64,000 bases of DNA from Chitinophaga filiformis (GCF_021646545.1 NZ_JAKIRP010000001.1:930001-994000); one strand, 5' to 3'. Shown: positions 26,109 through 35,783, counted from the stretch's first letter. Made by a program: numbers and translations. Notes: generated by a model from the sequence alone, not told the origin.

Positions 26109-27137
26109 ATGGAAAATAATACCTCATTACAGCAGCAGTTACTGGAGGCGGGTGTACACTTCGGTCACCTGAAGAAAAAATGGAACCCGAAGATGCTGCC
26201 TTACATCTTCGCAGAAAAGAAAGGTATTCACATCATAGATCTGAATAAAACCGTTGAAGGTTTACAGGATGCAGCTGCAGCCCTGAAATCTATCGCTAAG
26301 AGCGGTAAAAAGATCATGTTCGTAGCCACTAAAAAACAGGCTAAAGAAATCGTAGCTGAAGCTGCAAAACGCGTTAACATGCCTTTCGTTACTGAAAGGT
26401 GGTTAGGTGGTATGCTGACCAACTTCGCTACTATCCGTAAGAGCGTTAAGAAGATGCAGAGCATCGAAAAGATGCTGGCTGATGGTACCCTGGATAGCAT
26501 CACCAAGAAAGAGCGTCTGACCTTAACCCGCGATAAGGAAAAAATGGAGAAAGTACTGGGCGGTATCGCTCAGCTGGCACGTGTTCCTGCAGCGCTGTTC
26601 CTCGTTGACATCAGCCATGAGCACATTGCACTGGCAGAAGCCCGTCGTCTGGGTATCTCTACCTTCGGTATGGTAGATACTAACTCTGATCCTACTAAAG
26701 TAGACTTCGCAGTTCCTGCAAACGATGATGCGACTAAATCTATCGCTATCATCACTAACTATATCGCAGCTGCAATCGCAGAAGGTCTGGCAGAAAGAGC
26801 AAATGAGAAAACTGACGATGTAGTTGAAGAAGAAGAAGCTGACAACCAGGCAATGAAATTTGAACTGGAAGGTGGCGACGATCGTGGTGAAAGAGGCCGT
26901 AAACCTGGTGGTGGCCGTGGTCCTGGTGGCGGCGGTGGCCGTGGTCCGGGTAGCGGTGGTGGCCGTGGCCCTGGTGGCGGCGGTGGCAACCGTCCTGGTG
27001 GCGGTGGTGGTAACCGTCCTGGTGGCGGTGGTAATCGCCCAGGTGGCGGTGGTGGTAACCGTCCAGGCGGCGGTGGCGGCGGACAGCGTCGTCCTGCTGG
27101 TTCCGGTGGTCCTCGCCCAGGCGGTGGCGGAAGATAA
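26109..27137 (+). CDS. rpsB: 30S ribosomal protein S2 with glycine/arginine-rich C-terminal extension
   Basis: 342 residues against ~230-260 for usual S2. The core is normal: [46 protein letters not shown] and [19 protein letters not shown]. From about residue 257 to the end the protein is an unbroken low-complexity tail built from GGGGNRP and GGGRGP units. Third codon positions vary among the Gly codons, which argues against very recent slippage. The tail should be disordered and positively charged and may contact rRNA or the nascent leader of S1-type binding. Downstream tsf is separated by 133 bp holding a strong hairpin. Confidence 0.95.
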   Translation: MENNTSLQQQLLEAGVHFGHLKKKWNPKMLPYIFAEKKGIHIIDLNKTVEGLQDAAAALKSIAKSGKKIMFVATKKQAKEIVAEAAKRVNMPFVTERWLGGMLTNFATIRKSVKKMQSIEKMLADGTLDSITKKERLTLTRDKEKMEKVLGGIAQLARVPAALFLVDISHEHIALAEARRLGISTFGMVDTNSDPTKVDFAVPANDDATKSIAIITNYIAAAIAEGLAERANEKTDDVVEEEEADNQAMKFELEGGDDRGERGRKPGGGRGPGGGGGRGPGSGGGRGPGGGGGNRPGGGGGNRPGGGGNRPGGGGGNRPGGGGGGQRRPAGSGGPRPGGGGR

Positions 27138-27169
27138 TCTCCCCCGTATACAGACAACAATCATAAAGC

Positions 27170-27215
27170 AATTGCGAATCGTGGACTTAGACTCTTTGTT
27201 CCATGATTCGCAATT
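27170..27215. promoter_or_regulatory. rpsB-tsf intergenic hairpin
   Basis: AATTGCGAATCGTGGA at 27170-27185 pairs with TCCATGATTCGCAATT at 27200-27215 (15 Watson-Crick pairs and one G-T pair) around a 14-nt loop. There is no T run, so it is not a simple terminator. It may attenuate or process the operon mRNA between S2 and EF-Ts, a point of differential expression in other bacteria. Confidence 0.7.
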
Positions 27216-27270
27216 CAGCTAATAGTTGATAAAGGATAAATATTAATCTATATTAAACTCATTATAAGTT

Positions 27271-28098
27271 ATGGCAGCAACAATTACAGCCGCTGATGTT
27301 AACAAACTGCGTCAGCAAACTGGTGCAGGTATGATGGATTGCAGAAAAGCGTTAGTAGAAAGTGATGGTGATTTCGAAAAAGCAGTAGACTACCTGCGTA
27401 AAAAAGGACAGAAAGTAGCAGCCCTGCGTTCTGACCGCGAAACCAAAGAAGGTGTTATCATCGCTAAAACTTCTGCAGACGGTAAATCCGGTGTTGTAGT
27501 AGCACTGGGTTGCGAAACCGACTTCGTTGCTAAAAACGAAGATTTCGTAAAATTCGCACAGTCTATCGTTGACCTGGCCCTGAGCACAGGCGCTAACACC
27601 CTGGAAGAACTGGGTGCAGCTAGCCTGGATGGCGCGACTGTAAATGATAAAGTGAACGATCAGGTAGCTAAGATCGGTGAAAAGATCACCCTGGCTAAAT
27701 TTGAAAAGATCACCGCAGCTTCTGTAACCGCTTATATCCACGGTAACTACCGTATGGGTGTACTGGTTGGCTTCTCTGCTCCTGTTTCTGAAGAAGTAGG
27801 TAAAGATATCGCTATGCAGATTGCAGCAATGAACCCGATCGCAGTAGACGCTGATGGCGTTTCTCCTGAACTGGTTGCCCGCGAAAAAGCTATCGCCATC
27901 GAGCAGATCGCTGCTGAAGGTAAAACCGGCGATATGGCTGAAAAGATCGCTATCGGTAAAGTGAACAAATTCTTCAAAGAAAATACCCTGTTACCTCAGG
28001 CATTCGTAAAAGACAGCAACAAATCTGTTGGCGATTACCTGAAGTCTGTTAGCGCAGATCTGAAAGTAACCGGATTCACAAGAATCGCTTTAGGATAA
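27271..28098 (+). CDS. tsf: Elongation factor Ts
   Basis: 275 residues. Nucleotide exchange factor for EF-Tu. The N-terminal UBA-like domain reads VNKLRQQTGAGMMDCRKALVE, followed by FEKAVDYLRKKGQKVAALRS. The EF-Tu-contact motif is ALGCETDFVAKNEDFV; the core has YIHGNYRMGVLVGF and AAMNPIAVDADGVS. Slightly short of the E. coli protein (283) but complete. An intrinsic terminator follows, so the L13-S9-S2-Ts transcript ends here. Confidence 0.97.
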   Translation: MAATITAADVNKLRQQTGAGMMDCRKALVESDGDFEKAVDYLRKKGQKVAALRSDRETKEGVIIAKTSADGKSGVVVALGCETDFVAKNEDFVKFAQSIVDLALSTGANTLEELGAASLDGATVNDKVNDQVAKIGEKITLAKFEKITAASVTAYIHGNYRMGVLVGFSAPVSEEVGKDIAMQIAAMNPIAVDADGVSPELVAREKAIAIEQIAAEGKTGDMAEKIAIGKVNKFFKENTLLPQAFVKDSNKSVGDYLKSVSADLKVTGFTRIALG

Positions 28099-28113
28099 TC
28101 TTATTATCTGTTT

Positions 28114-28148
28114 AAAAGGAGAGAATCACAATTCTCTCCTTTTTTTTG
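28114..28148 (+). terminator. Intrinsic terminator of the ribosomal protein/tsf operon
   Basis: AAAAGGAGAGAAT and ATTCTCTCC with a CACA loop, followed by eight T residues. One of the strongest terminators in the window. Confidence 0.93.
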
Positions 28149-28296
28149 TGCTTTATATCGGGAATGCAAACGGGCCTGACATTGTCAATACTTACCCTTC
28201 ATCAACACCGGAAGTAAGGTGTTCCGCATTTTTTTATATATTCGGGCCCTGTAAACCATTTACTAACTAACATTTTCATATCATTTTTCTATAGTC

Positions 28297-29010
28297 ATGT
28301 TGCCAAAGTATAAGCGTATTTTACTCAAATTGAGCGGTGAATCCCTGATGGGAGAAGGTAATTACGGTATCGATCACAGAGTGATCACGCAGTATGCGTA
28401 CGATATCAAAGCTGTGACCGACCTGGGAGTACAGGTAGCCGTGGTAATTGGGGGAGGTAACATTTATCGTGGTATGAACGAGGCAGAAACCGGCATTGAA
28501 AGGGCCCAGGGCGATTATATGGGTATGCTGGCAACAGTGATCAACGGTATGGCCATGCAGAGTGGCCTGGAAAAAGTTGGACTCTACACCCGTCTCCAGT
28601 CTGCCATTAAAATGGAACAGATCGCTGAACCGTACATCCGCCGCCGTGCTATCCGCCACCTGGAAAAAGGTCGTGTGGTAATATTTGGTGCCGGTACCGG
28701 TAATCCTTATTTCACCACAGATACCGCCGCATCCCTGCGTGCTATAGAAATACAGGCAGATGTGATCCTCAAAGGAACCCGTGTAGATGGTATCTACACC
28801 GCAGATCCGGAGAAAGATCCTACTGCTACCCGTTTCGAATCCATCACCTTCTCTGAAGTATATCAGAAATCACTCAACGTGATGGACATGACCGCATTCA
28901 CCCTCTGCCAGGAGAATAAACTGCCTATCATCGTATTTGATATGAATAAGGGTGGTAACCTGTTGCAGGTAATAATGGGCAAGAATGTAGGTACGCTCGT
29001 TAAGGGTTAA
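28297..29010 (+). CDS. pyrH: UMP kinase
   Basis: 237 residues. Converts UMP to UDP in pyrimidine synthesis; hexameric amino-acid-kinase fold. Seen: [63 protein letters not shown] and [17 protein letters not shown]. Length is normal. It follows tsf but after a terminator, with a possible separate -7 element (TATATTCG near 28237-28244), so it is likely independently transcribed. Confidence 0.97.
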   Translation: MLPKYKRILLKLSGESLMGEGNYGIDHRVITQYAYDIKAVTDLGVQVAVVIGGGNIYRGMNEAETGIERAQGDYMGMLATVINGMAMQSGLEKVGLYTRLQSAIKMEQIAEPYIRRRAIRHLEKGRVVIFGAGTGNPYFTTDTAASLRAIEIQADVILKGTRVDGIYTADPEKDPTATRFESITFSEVYQKSLNVMDMTAFTLCQENKLPIIVFDMNKGGNLLQVIMGKNVGTLVKG

Positions 29011-29033
29011 TCTGATTGCAGTATTACTGATAT

Positions 29034-29085
29034 CAGGGATCAGGGATTAAGAATTAAGAATGACGTTCTTAATCCCTGATCCCTG
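29034..29085. repeat. Intergenic hairpin with tandem-heptamer arms, site 2
   Basis: Arms of 20 bp (29034-29053 and 29066-29085, perfect) around a 12-nt loop. The left arm starts with the doubled heptamer CAGGGATCAGGGAT. It fills the gap between the convergent ends of pyrH and the DUF3298 gene. Same architecture as the elements at 13752 and 30950. Confidence 0.8.
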
Positions 29086-29088
29086 TTT

Positions 29089-30174
29089 CTATTTAAGCAG
29101 GGATTTGATGTTCTTATAAGGTACGAACAACGTTACCTGACCTAACGCATAAGGCCCGATTTCATAGGGCGTATAACTGAATCCGATGCCCTTGTCTGTT
29201 ACCAGGAAATTATCATTGGGAACGATCTCTTTGGTGAGCAGCATTGTTTCCAGTCGCTCCCCATCGGCCAGTTTATAGATGCCCCGGAAAGACTTTTCCA
29301 GCTCTGGTATCAGTTCGGTTTTATAGTCCGGTTTCAGGAAATCTTCGGGTTTCAGGATCTTCTTTTTTTCCAGATCCAGCACCTGATAGTGTGCACCATA
29401 GTTGCCGTGTGCGCCACCAGTGAATTCATAACTGAAATATTCCAATACCAGCAGGGGATATTTGTTCCACACTACTTTTATATCTGCATCAGCGCCCCAG
29501 TTGGCTGTAGGGGGAATACCATCCGTGGTATCCAGGTCTTTTTCATTGACTTTGTAGGTCACCAGGAAAGAGTCAATATCTCTGCGTATATATTTATTCG
29601 CATCATTGGCGGGTTTGCCATCGGTGATGCAGTTACGTAGAAAAGCGGAAGTGGCATCATCAACGCCAGCAGCAGGCCATACAATGCTGTTGGTTGCCTG
29701 GCCGGTAGGTGTATTAGGATTGCCGGGGAAAAGATCTACTGAGTCGGCAGCATACAGCACATCCAGCGGAACGATGTTTTCAAGGCTTGGTTTGAGCACA
29801 AAAGGATAGGAGGTACCCTTACCTCGCCATTTACCCGTAAAGTTGCCCAGACTGTCCAGTTTGCCCGAAAACAGCCTTTCCTCGTTGCGGTCGGTATTCT
29901 CATACAGGATCACTTTATCGCCTTCAGGGCTGCCCCATATCATAATAGGTTCCCCGATCTTATCATAGGTGTAATATCCGCGGAAGATCCAGATGCCCGA
30001 TTTAACAAGATCCATAGTTACAGATTCTGTTCCGATGGTACCTTTCAGATGGAGATAATAAAAAGCAGTTTTGGTAGGATCAGGGATCTTTGCAGTCTGT
30101 GTCTGCTGCTTTGTTTTCTTGCCGCAGGAGACGAACACACAACAGGTAATAGCTAATAATAATATGGTTCTCAT
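29089..30174 (-). CDS. RsiV-like lipoprotein (DUF4163/DUF3298 type)
   Basis: 361 residues. Lipoprotein signal MRTILLLAITCCVFVSCGKK with the lipidated Cys at residue 17. The C-terminal part (about 230-345) contains EYFSYEFTGGAHGNYGAHY, then DLEKKKILKPEDFLKPDY, the DUF3298 signature, ending with IGFSYTPYEIGPYALGQV, typical of the same family. In Bacillus RsiV this fold binds lysozyme; here there is no sigma gene next door, so the role as a ligand-sensing or inhibitor lipoprotein is only a possibility. Confidence 0.8.
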   Translation of the reverse strand: MRTILLLAITCCVFVSCGKKTKQQTQTAKIPDPTKTAFYYLHLKGTIGTESVTMDLVKSGIWIFRGYYTYDKIGEPIMIWGSPEGDKVILYENTDRNEERLFSGKLDSLGNFTGKWRGKGTSYPFVLKPSLENIVPLDVLYAADSVDLFPGNPNTPTGQATNSIVWPAAGVDDATSAFLRNCITDGKPANDANKYIRRDIDSFLVTYKVNEKDLDTTDGIPPTANWGADADIKVVWNKYPLLVLEYFSYEFTGGAHGNYGAHYQVLDLEKKKILKPEDFLKPDYKTELIPELEKSFRGIYKLADGERLETMLLTKEIVPNDNFLVTDKGIGFSYTPYEIGPYALGQVTLFVPYKNIKSLLK

Positions 30175-30281
30175 GCGATAAAATTACTAAATAAACTGAC
30201 CACTGTCATATATCAATCTGCAGCTCTAACCGGATACATGCTGTGTTTATGAGTATCTTTGTGGCAGTTAAAACCAGGACC

Positions 30282-30926
30282 ATGTTGAACAAAGAAGTAG
30301 CAGATCTGCGCAAAGATTACCGGCTGGCTTCCCTTGATGAGGGGGATGTGGCAAAGGATCCCATAGAACAATTTGAACGTTGGTGGAATGACGCAACCAG
30401 TGGACAACTGAATGAGCCCAATGCCATGACATTGGCTACCAGTACACCTGACGGGCATCCTTCAGCGCGTATTGTGTTATTGAAAAGTTTTGATGCGGAT
30501 GGCTTTGTGTTCTTTACAAACTATGAAAGCCGTAAGGGAGCAGAGATGGCAGCTAACCCGAACGTATCATTGTTATTTTTCTGGCAGGAGCTGGAAAGGC
30601 AGGTGCGTATAGACGGAACTGTTAGCAAGGTAGGCGCCGACGTGAGTGACGAATATTATAACAGCAGGCCTCCCGGTAGTCGTATAGGCGCTATCGCTTC
30701 TCCACAGAGCCGTGTGATACCACACCGTAGTTTCCTGGAAGACCAGGTGAGGATGGTAGCTGAAAAATATGTGTTACAGGATCCGGTACGTCCGGCATAC
30801 TGGGGCGGTTATGTGGTAAAACCTTTGCAAATGGAATTCTGGCAGGGACGCAGCAGCCGTTTACACGACAGAATATTATACAGGCTGGAAGGTAATGAGT
30901 GGAAGATAGAGCGCCTGGCGCCTTGA
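30282..30926 (+). CDS. pdxH: Pyridoxamine 5'-phosphate oxidase
   Basis: 214 residues from the ATG chosen at 30282 (MLNKEVADLRKDY), which matches the family N-terminus and length; an earlier in-frame ATG would add 13 unrelated residues. FMN enzyme making pyridoxal 5'-phosphate. Seen: DPIEQFERWWNDA, PSARIVLLKSFDADGFVFFTNYESRKG, LLFFWQELERQVRIDGTVSK, YYNSRPPGSRIGAIASPQS and the C-terminal FWQGRSSRLHDRILY. PLP made here serves the kbl enzyme and others. Single gene. Confidence 0.95.
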   Translation: MLNKEVADLRKDYRLASLDEGDVAKDPIEQFERWWNDATSGQLNEPNAMTLATSTPDGHPSARIVLLKSFDADGFVFFTNYESRKGAEMAANPNVSLLFFWQELERQVRIDGTVSKVGADVSDEYYNSRPPGSRIGAIASPQSRVIPHRSFLEDQVRMVAEKYVLQDPVRPAYWGGYVVKPLQMEFWQGRSSRLHDRILYRLEGNEWKIERLAP

Positions 30927-30949
30927 TGCGCAGATAAGTTATAAAGTTA

Positions 30950-30995
30950 GGAATTAGGAATTATCGTTTCGGGCGAATTCTTAATTCCTAATTCC
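30950..30995. repeat. Intergenic hairpin with tandem-heptamer arms, site 3
   Basis: GGAATTAGGAATTA (30950-30963) is a doubled heptamer and pairs perfectly with 30982-30995 across an 18-nt loop. It fills the gap between the convergent ends of pdxH and the THX gene. Confidence 0.75.
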
Positions 30996-31003
30996 CAGTT
31001 GCC

Positions 31004-31120
31004 TTAAGCCTTTTTTTCAGCTTTGGCAGCAGCAGCTTTCTTTGGTTTAGCAGGTCTTGACTTGCCGAAAGAACCGTTAGAAATCTTACCTTTTTTGGTT
31101 TTGATATCACCTCTACCCAT
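31004..31120 (-). CDS. 30S ribosomal protein THX
   Basis: 38 residues, easily missed because of its size. The translation begins MGRGDIKTKKGKISNGSFGK, continues SRPAKP and ends in an Ala/Lys-rich tail (KKAAAAKAEKKA). This matches the small basic protein THX (bTHX), which in Thermus lies in the head of the 30S subunit and is widespread in Bacteroidota. Extremely basic, no Cys, no membrane segment. It stands convergent to pdxH and upstream of HU on the same strand. Confidence 0.85.
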   Translation of the reverse strand: MGRGDIKTKKGKISNGSFGKSRPAKPKKAAAAKAEKKA

Positions 31121-31216
31121 TGTAAACAGTTTGATGTTTATTATTTGATGTTTGTTAATCTGAGGATGTAACTCCCGCTAATCAGGCGCAAATTACGTAA
31201 TAGCCGCTGTTAAATG

Positions 31217-31251
31217 CAAAAAAAAAGCAAGAAACAGTAGTGTTCCTTGCT
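31217..31251 (-). terminator. Intrinsic terminator of the HU gene
   Basis: AGCAAGAAAC and GTTCCTTGCT pair with one mismatch, and on the minus strand the stem is followed by nine T residues. It lies 21 bp beyond the HU stop. Confidence 0.85.
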
Positions 31252-31272
31252 TGAATAAGTTAAGCTAACAGA

Positions 31273-31542
31273 TTAAAGCTTGTCGGACAGAGCCTTACCA
31301 GCTTTGAATTTAGCAACTTTCTTAGCTTTGATCTTGATGATCTGGCCAGTCTGTGGGTTTCTACCGTTACGAGCAGCACGTTTAGAAACAGAGAAAGTAC
31401 CGAAACCTACTAAGGTTACTTTACCACCTTTTTTCAGGGTATCAGCAACAGCTTTAGTGAAAGAATCCAGTGCTTCGTTAGCTTGGGTTTTAGTGATAGC
31501 GGCATCTTTTGCCAGCTTGTCGATTAATTCGGCTTTGTTCAT
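31273..31542 (-). CDS. HU-family DNA-binding protein
   Basis: 89 residues. Dimeric nucleoid protein that bends DNA. Seen: MNKAELIDKLAKDAAITKTQ, the hinge VTLVGFGTFSVSKRAARNGRNPQTG with the DNA-intercalating Pro in RNPQTG, and KKVAKFKAGKALSDKL. Length equals that of typical HU. Transcribed from its own well-formed promoter at 31585-31614. IHF-like function is less likely because of the exact HU hinge. Confidence 0.95.
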   Translation of the reverse strand: MNKAELIDKLAKDAAITKTQANEALDSFTKAVADTLKKGGKVTLVGFGTFSVSKRAARNGRNPQTGQIIKIKAKKVAKFKAGKALSDKL

Positions 31543-31584
31543 AGCTAGTAAGATTTAACTAGTGAATAAAATGTTTGATGTGAG

Positions 31585-31614
31585 CAAATATAGCGCGTTT
31601 TATCAGATTACCAA
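31585..31614 (-). promoter_or_regulatory. Promoter of the HU gene
   Basis: On the minus strand TTG (31612-31614) and TATATTTG (31585-31592) are spaced by 19 nt, a full match to the phylum consensus. The leader is about 35 nt. Confidence 0.8.
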
Positions 31615-31848
31615 ATTTTTTGAATCTTTTTTAATCAAAAAATCATCGGCTGAAAACGCCTACAGGTAACGGTTACAGCAGATTAACACATGACATGGCA
31701 GCGGTAGGGCAAACCCCTTACTTTGATGAAAACCGCTATGACAGGCCATTTGCTGTACTATTTGATGTAAACGCGTATGTGTTTCAAGTATTGTACCAAA
31801 GTCTAAACCCCCCATGATCAGTGGATTTCCTGTGGATAAGTTTAACAT

Positions 31849-32151
31849 CTATACTACCTGCATTACTGTGTTAAAGGATACAAACTGGTTCCCAAACAGG
31901 TCGTACGAGGCCTTCCGGAGGGCCGGTGCATGCTCTTCGAGATAGGTTTGATAGTTCTCCAGCGTGTCAGTAAAGTACTGAGCCGAGTAGGTAGGACCAT
32001 CCTGGTCATCCTGCTCAAGGAGCCTGCAGATGCGGTAATCGTGGAAAAGTCCCGTGGCCATAATAGCCGGAATATGCTCTTCTTTCATCCATTGCAGCCA
32101 CCTGTCGTTGATGAAGTGTGTTACCTTGGTCGTGACATTGTAGATTATCAT
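31849..32151 (-). CDS. DUF4286-family small protein
   Basis: 100 residues. The sequence MIIYNVTTKVTHFINDRWL, WMKEEHIPAIMATGLFHDYR and TYSAQYFTDTLENYQTYLE matches the DUF4286 family, which is found almost only in Bacteroidota and has a dimeric alpha/beta ferredoxin-like layout. Function is unknown. It lies 15 bp downstream of xth on the same strand, so it is probably co-transcribed with it. Confidence 0.8.
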   Translation of the reverse strand: MIIYNVTTKVTHFINDRWLQWMKEEHIPAIMATGLFHDYRICRLLEQDDQDGPTYSAQYFTDTLENYQTYLEEHAPALRKASYDLFGNQFVSFNTVMQVV

Positions 32152-32166
32152 GTGCGGAAAACGGCT

Positions 32167-32931
32167 TTAAGATCCCAATTGCAGATATACGGGACAATGG
32201 TCTGAATGTTTCACTTCCTGCCAGATCTGGGCATCTTTCAGCCTTTCCCGCAGCGGAGTGGTTACATTGATATAATCGATACGCCAGCCCTTGTTATTGG
32301 CCCTGGCATTAGACCGTACGCTCCACCAGCTATACTGATGCGGTTCCGGATGATAATGGCGGAAGGTGTCCACAAATCCATTGCTGAACAGCTTGTCCAG
32401 CCAGGCCCGCTCTTCCGGTAAAAAGCCTGATGATTTCTTATTACCCACCGGGTCGTGGATGTCTATTGACTGATGACATATATTGTAGTCGCCACATACC
32501 ACGAGATTAGGTCTGGTGCTTTTCAGCTGATCCAGATAGCCATAAAATTCATCGAGCCACTGGTATTTATAGGTCTGTCTTTCGTCTCCACTGGTGCCGG
32601 AAGGGATGTAGGTATTGACAAGGGTAATATCGCCAAAATCAAGCCTTATAACACGTCCTTCTGCATCGCTCTGCATGAAGCCGTTACCATACTGTACATG
32701 GGTAGGGGTTATCTTTGTCAGCACGGCCACTCCGCTATACCCTTTTTTCTCTGCGGGGTACCAGTAGTGTTCGTAACCCAGTTCTTCAAATTGGCGGTAA
32801 TCCACATTGTCTTTGTGGGCTTTGATCTCCTGCAGACATACGATGTCTGCGGGGTCAGTTTTCAGCCATTCTGTAAAGCCTTTGGTCATGGCGGAACGCA
32901 GTCCGTTTACATTATAGGAAACAATTCTCAT
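32167..32931 (-). CDS. xth: Exodeoxyribonuclease III
   Basis: 254 residues from the Met that begins MRIVSYNVNGLRSAM; an upstream in-frame start adds 12 residues not found in the family. AP endonuclease and 3' exonuclease of base excision repair. Metal-ligand Glu is in DIVCLQEIKAHKD; catalytic features follow in TYIPSG, VVCGDYNICHQSIDI (in place of the more common GDFN), a typical RIDYINVT and the final KHSDHCPVYLQL. Complete. Confidence 0.92.
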   Translation of the reverse strand: MRIVSYNVNGLRSAMTKGFTEWLKTDPADIVCLQEIKAHKDNVDYRQFEELGYEHYWYPAEKKGYSGVAVLTKITPTHVQYGNGFMQSDAEGRVIRLDFGDITLVNTYIPSGTSGDERQTYKYQWLDEFYGYLDQLKSTRPNLVVCGDYNICHQSIDIHDPVGNKKSSGFLPEERAWLDKLFSNGFVDTFRHYHPEPHQYSWWSVRSNARANNKGWRIDYINVTTPLRERLKDAQIWQEVKHSDHCPVYLQLGS

Positions 32932-32982
32932 GGTGTGGTAGGTCATTCGTCCACGGTCTATGGACAATATTGGTGTTGTTTA

Positions 32983-33018
32983 TAAAAAAAACGGTAGTCC
33001 ATGTTGGATGGACTACCG
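32983..33018 (-). terminator. Intrinsic terminator of the metH pair
   Basis: CGGTAGTCCAT and ATGGACTACCG form an 11-bp perfect stem with a 5-nt loop, followed on the minus strand by eight T residues. Confidence 0.93.
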
Positions 33019-33032
33019 GTATATCGACTCAT

Positions 33033-35783
33033 TTACATGTCATATTCGAGTACGGGGCGCAGCCATTTTTCGGCTTCCTCTATCGTCCATCCTTTGCGGG
33101 CAGCATAGTCTTCCACCTGGTCTTTCTCTATCTTGCCAAGGCCGAAATACTTAGCCTCAGGGTGGGCAAAATACCAGCCACTAACACTGGAGGCAGGGTA
33201 CATCGCGAGGGATTCGGTAAGGATGATACCGGTATTCTCAGTAGCATCCAGCATATCGAACAGCTTATATTTCTCGGTATGTTCAGGGCATGCCGGATAC
33301 CCTGGCGCAGGGCGGATGCCGGAGTATTCCTCGCGGATCAGCGCATCATTGTCCAGTTTTTCATCTGTGGCATAACCCCAGAACTCCTGTCTTACACGTT
33401 TGTGCATTAACTCTGCGAAGGCTTCTACCAGCCTGTCAGCAAGAGCTTTCAGCATAATGCTGCTGTAATCGTCATGGTCTGCCTTGAACTTTTCCAGCCA
33501 CTTTTCTATATCACCGCCCGTTGTAACGGCAAAGGCGCCCATATAGTCCTGGATGCCTGCTTCTGCCGGAGCAATGAAATCGGCCAGGGAGAGGTTCGGC
33601 TGACCAGGAGCCTTTTTGATCTGCTGACGGAGGCATTCCAGGTGAACCGTACCGGCGCCGGGTTTGGGCGATAATACGGAGATGGTATCGTCCGCGCTTC
33701 TGTTGGCCGGGAACAGGCCTATCACGCCATTGGCGGTCAGCCATTTTTCCTCCACGATACGTTTCAGCATGGCTTTCGCGTCTTCAAACAGGCGGGAGGC
33801 TTCCTTACCTACGATTTCATCCGTAAGGATCTGCGGGAATTTGCCATGCAGTTCCCAGGAGATGAAAAAGGGCTGCCAGTCAATATATTCAGCTATTTCA
33901 GCCAGGTCGTAGTTACGGAACACCTGTACGCCGAGTTTTTTGGGCACAACTGGTTTATAGTTGCTCCAGTCTGTGATGGCTTTGTGCTGGCGCGCTTCGG
34001 CAATCGGGAGGTATTGTTTTACCGGTTTCTTGTTCCGGAAGTTTTCGTTCAGTTTCTGGTATTCGATCTTCACATCGTCCAGGAAGGTCTTCTTGAGCGC
34101 CTTGTTTAGAAGGCTTCCGGTCACTGTTACGCTACGGGAGGCATCGAGTACATGTATCACCCCATGTTCATATTCCGGGGCTATTTTTACAGCGGTATGC
34201 GTACGGGAAGTAGTAGCGCCACCGATGATCAGGGGCACTTCGAAATGCTGGCGTTTCATTTCCCTGGCCACATTTACCATCTCGTCCAGGCTGGGGGTGA
34301 TCAGGCCACTGAGACCAATGATGTCCACCTGCTCCTGCCGGGCGGTTTGCAATATCTTCTCCGCCGGTACCATCACACCCATGTCAATAATGTCATAACC
34401 ATTACAGCCCAGTACTACGCCCACGATGTTCTTTCCGATATCATGCACGTCGCCCTTTACGGTAGCGAGGAGGATCTTTCCTGCGGATTTTACCACGCCG
34501 CCATTCAGCTCTACCAGTTTCTGCTTTTCAGCCTCTATATAAGGGGTGAGTACGGCTACAGATTTCTTCATCACACGGGCGCTTTTCACCACCTGGGGAA
34601 GGAACATTTTACCACTGCCAAACAGGTCGCCCACGATATTCATGCCGGCCATGAGTGGGCCTTCAATAACATCCAGCGGACGTGGATATTTCTGGCGGGC
34701 CTCTTCTGTGTCAGCGTCAATATAGTCTGTAATACCGTTCACCAGGGCATGGCTCAGGCGTTCTTCCACGGTACCCTGACGCCAGGTTTCATCCTTTTCG
34801 ATCACTTTACCTTTACTCTTCACCGTTTCGGCAAAAGCGATAAGGCGTTCAGTAGCATCTTCGCGGCGGTTCAGGATAGCGTCATCACAAAGCTCGCGCA
34901 GTTCCGGCTCTATCTCGTCATAGATCTGCAGCATACCGGCATTCACGATACCCATGTTCATACCCGCCTTGATGGCATGGAAGAGGAACGCAGAGTGCAT
35001 CGCTTCACGCACCACATCGTTACCACGGAAGGAGAAGGAAATATTACTTACCCCGCCGCTTACGCTGGTGAGGGGCATCAGTTCTTTTATACGACGGGTA
35101 GCGTTGATGAAGTCTACCGCATAGTTGTTGTGCTCTTCTATACCCGTAGCGATCGCGAAGATATTAGGGTCGAAGATGATATCCTGCGGGTCGAAGCCTA
35201 CCTTTTCTGTTAATATCTTATACGAGCGGTGGCAGAAGCTGACCTTTTTCTCTTCGGTATCTGCCTGTCCGTATTCATCGAAGGCCATGACTACCACGGC
35301 GGCGCCAAAGGCTTTGCAGATCTGGGCCTGCTCGATGAATTTCGCTTCACCTTCCTTCAGGCTGATAGAGTTCACGATACATTTACCCTGCAGGCATTTG
35401 AGGCCCGCTTCTATGATGCTGAACTTACTGGAATCGATCATCACCGGGATCCTGGAGATGTCTGGCTCGGCAGCCAGGAGGTTCAGGAAGGTGGTCATGG
35501 CCTTTTCTCCATCCAGAAGGGCATCATCCATGTTCACATCCAGTATCTGCGCGCCATTTTCTACCTGCTGGCGGGCTACGGAGAGGGCTTCTTCATATAA
35601 GCCTTCGCGGATCAGGCGGGCAAATTTCTTCGAACCGGTTACGTTGGTACGTTCACCGATGTTAATGAAGTTGGTTTCAGGCCTTACCACCAGTGGCTCC
35701 AAACCACTCAGGCGGAGGAAAGGTTTTATCACTTTGGTTCCGGGTGCCTGTAAAGTATCTGCTGAAGTGATTGTTTCGCTCAT
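33033..35783 (-). CDS. metH: Methionine synthase, folate/cobalamin/activation part of split MetH
   Basis: 916 residues. B12-dependent transfer of the methyl group of 5-methyl-THF to homocysteine. Domains in order: pterin-binding ([20 protein letters not shown], residues ~40-60), cobalamin cap, B12 Rossmann domain with the axial-His motif [19 protein letters not shown], and the SAM-binding reactivation domain ending [20 protein letters not shown] and [20 protein letters not shown]. The homocysteine-binding domain is absent and is coded by the separate gene 43 bp upstream. Both parts keep all key motifs, so this is an evolved split, not a broken gene. Confidence 0.95.
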   Translation of the reverse strand: MSETITSADTLQAPGTKVIKPFLRLSGLEPLVVRPETNFINIGERTNVTGSKKFARLIREGLYEEALSVARQQVENGAQILDVNMDDALLDGEKAMTTFLNLLAAEPDISRIPVMIDSSKFSIIEAGLKCLQGKCIVNSISLKEGEAKFIEQAQICKAFGAAVVVMAFDEYGQADTEEKKVSFCHRSYKILTEKVGFDPQDIIFDPNIFAIATGIEEHNNYAVDFINATRRIKELMPLTSVSGGVSNISFSFRGNDVVREAMHSAFLFHAIKAGMNMGIVNAGMLQIYDEIEPELRELCDDAILNRREDATERLIAFAETVKSKGKVIEKDETWRQGTVEERLSHALVNGITDYIDADTEEARQKYPRPLDVIEGPLMAGMNIVGDLFGSGKMFLPQVVKSARVMKKSVAVLTPYIEAEKQKLVELNGGVVKSAGKILLATVKGDVHDIGKNIVGVVLGCNGYDIIDMGVMVPAEKILQTARQEQVDIIGLSGLITPSLDEMVNVAREMKRQHFEVPLIIGGATTSRTHTAVKIAPEYEHGVIHVLDASRSVTVTGSLLNKALKKTFLDDVKIEYQKLNENFRNKKPVKQYLPIAEARQHKAITDWSNYKPVVPKKLGVQVFRNYDLAEIAEYIDWQPFFISWELHGKFPQILTDEIVGKEASRLFEDAKAMLKRIVEEKWLTANGVIGLFPANRSADDTISVLSPKPGAGTVHLECLRQQIKKAPGQPNLSLADFIAPAEAGIQDYMGAFAVTTGGDIEKWLEKFKADHDDYSSIMLKALADRLVEAFAELMHKRVRQEFWGYATDEKLDNDALIREEYSGIRPAPGYPACPEHTEKYKLFDMLDATENTGIILTESLAMYPASSVSGWYFAHPEAKYFGLGKIEKDQVEDYAARKGWTIEEAEKWLRPVLEYDM

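Noticed and set aside
26523..27171. Long open frames on the minus strand opposite the rpsB tail
   Set aside because: They mirror the Gly-rich repeat (Pro- or Thr/Ala-rich translations) and are shadows of low-complexity DNA.
31660..31848. 62-codon minus-strand frame starting directly after the DUF4286 stop
   Set aside because: No recognisable protein features, odd composition, and no support apart from position; read as chance.
33961..35213. 353-codon plus-strand frame inside metH
   Set aside because: Antisense of a strongly conserved gene; composition has no protein-like motif.
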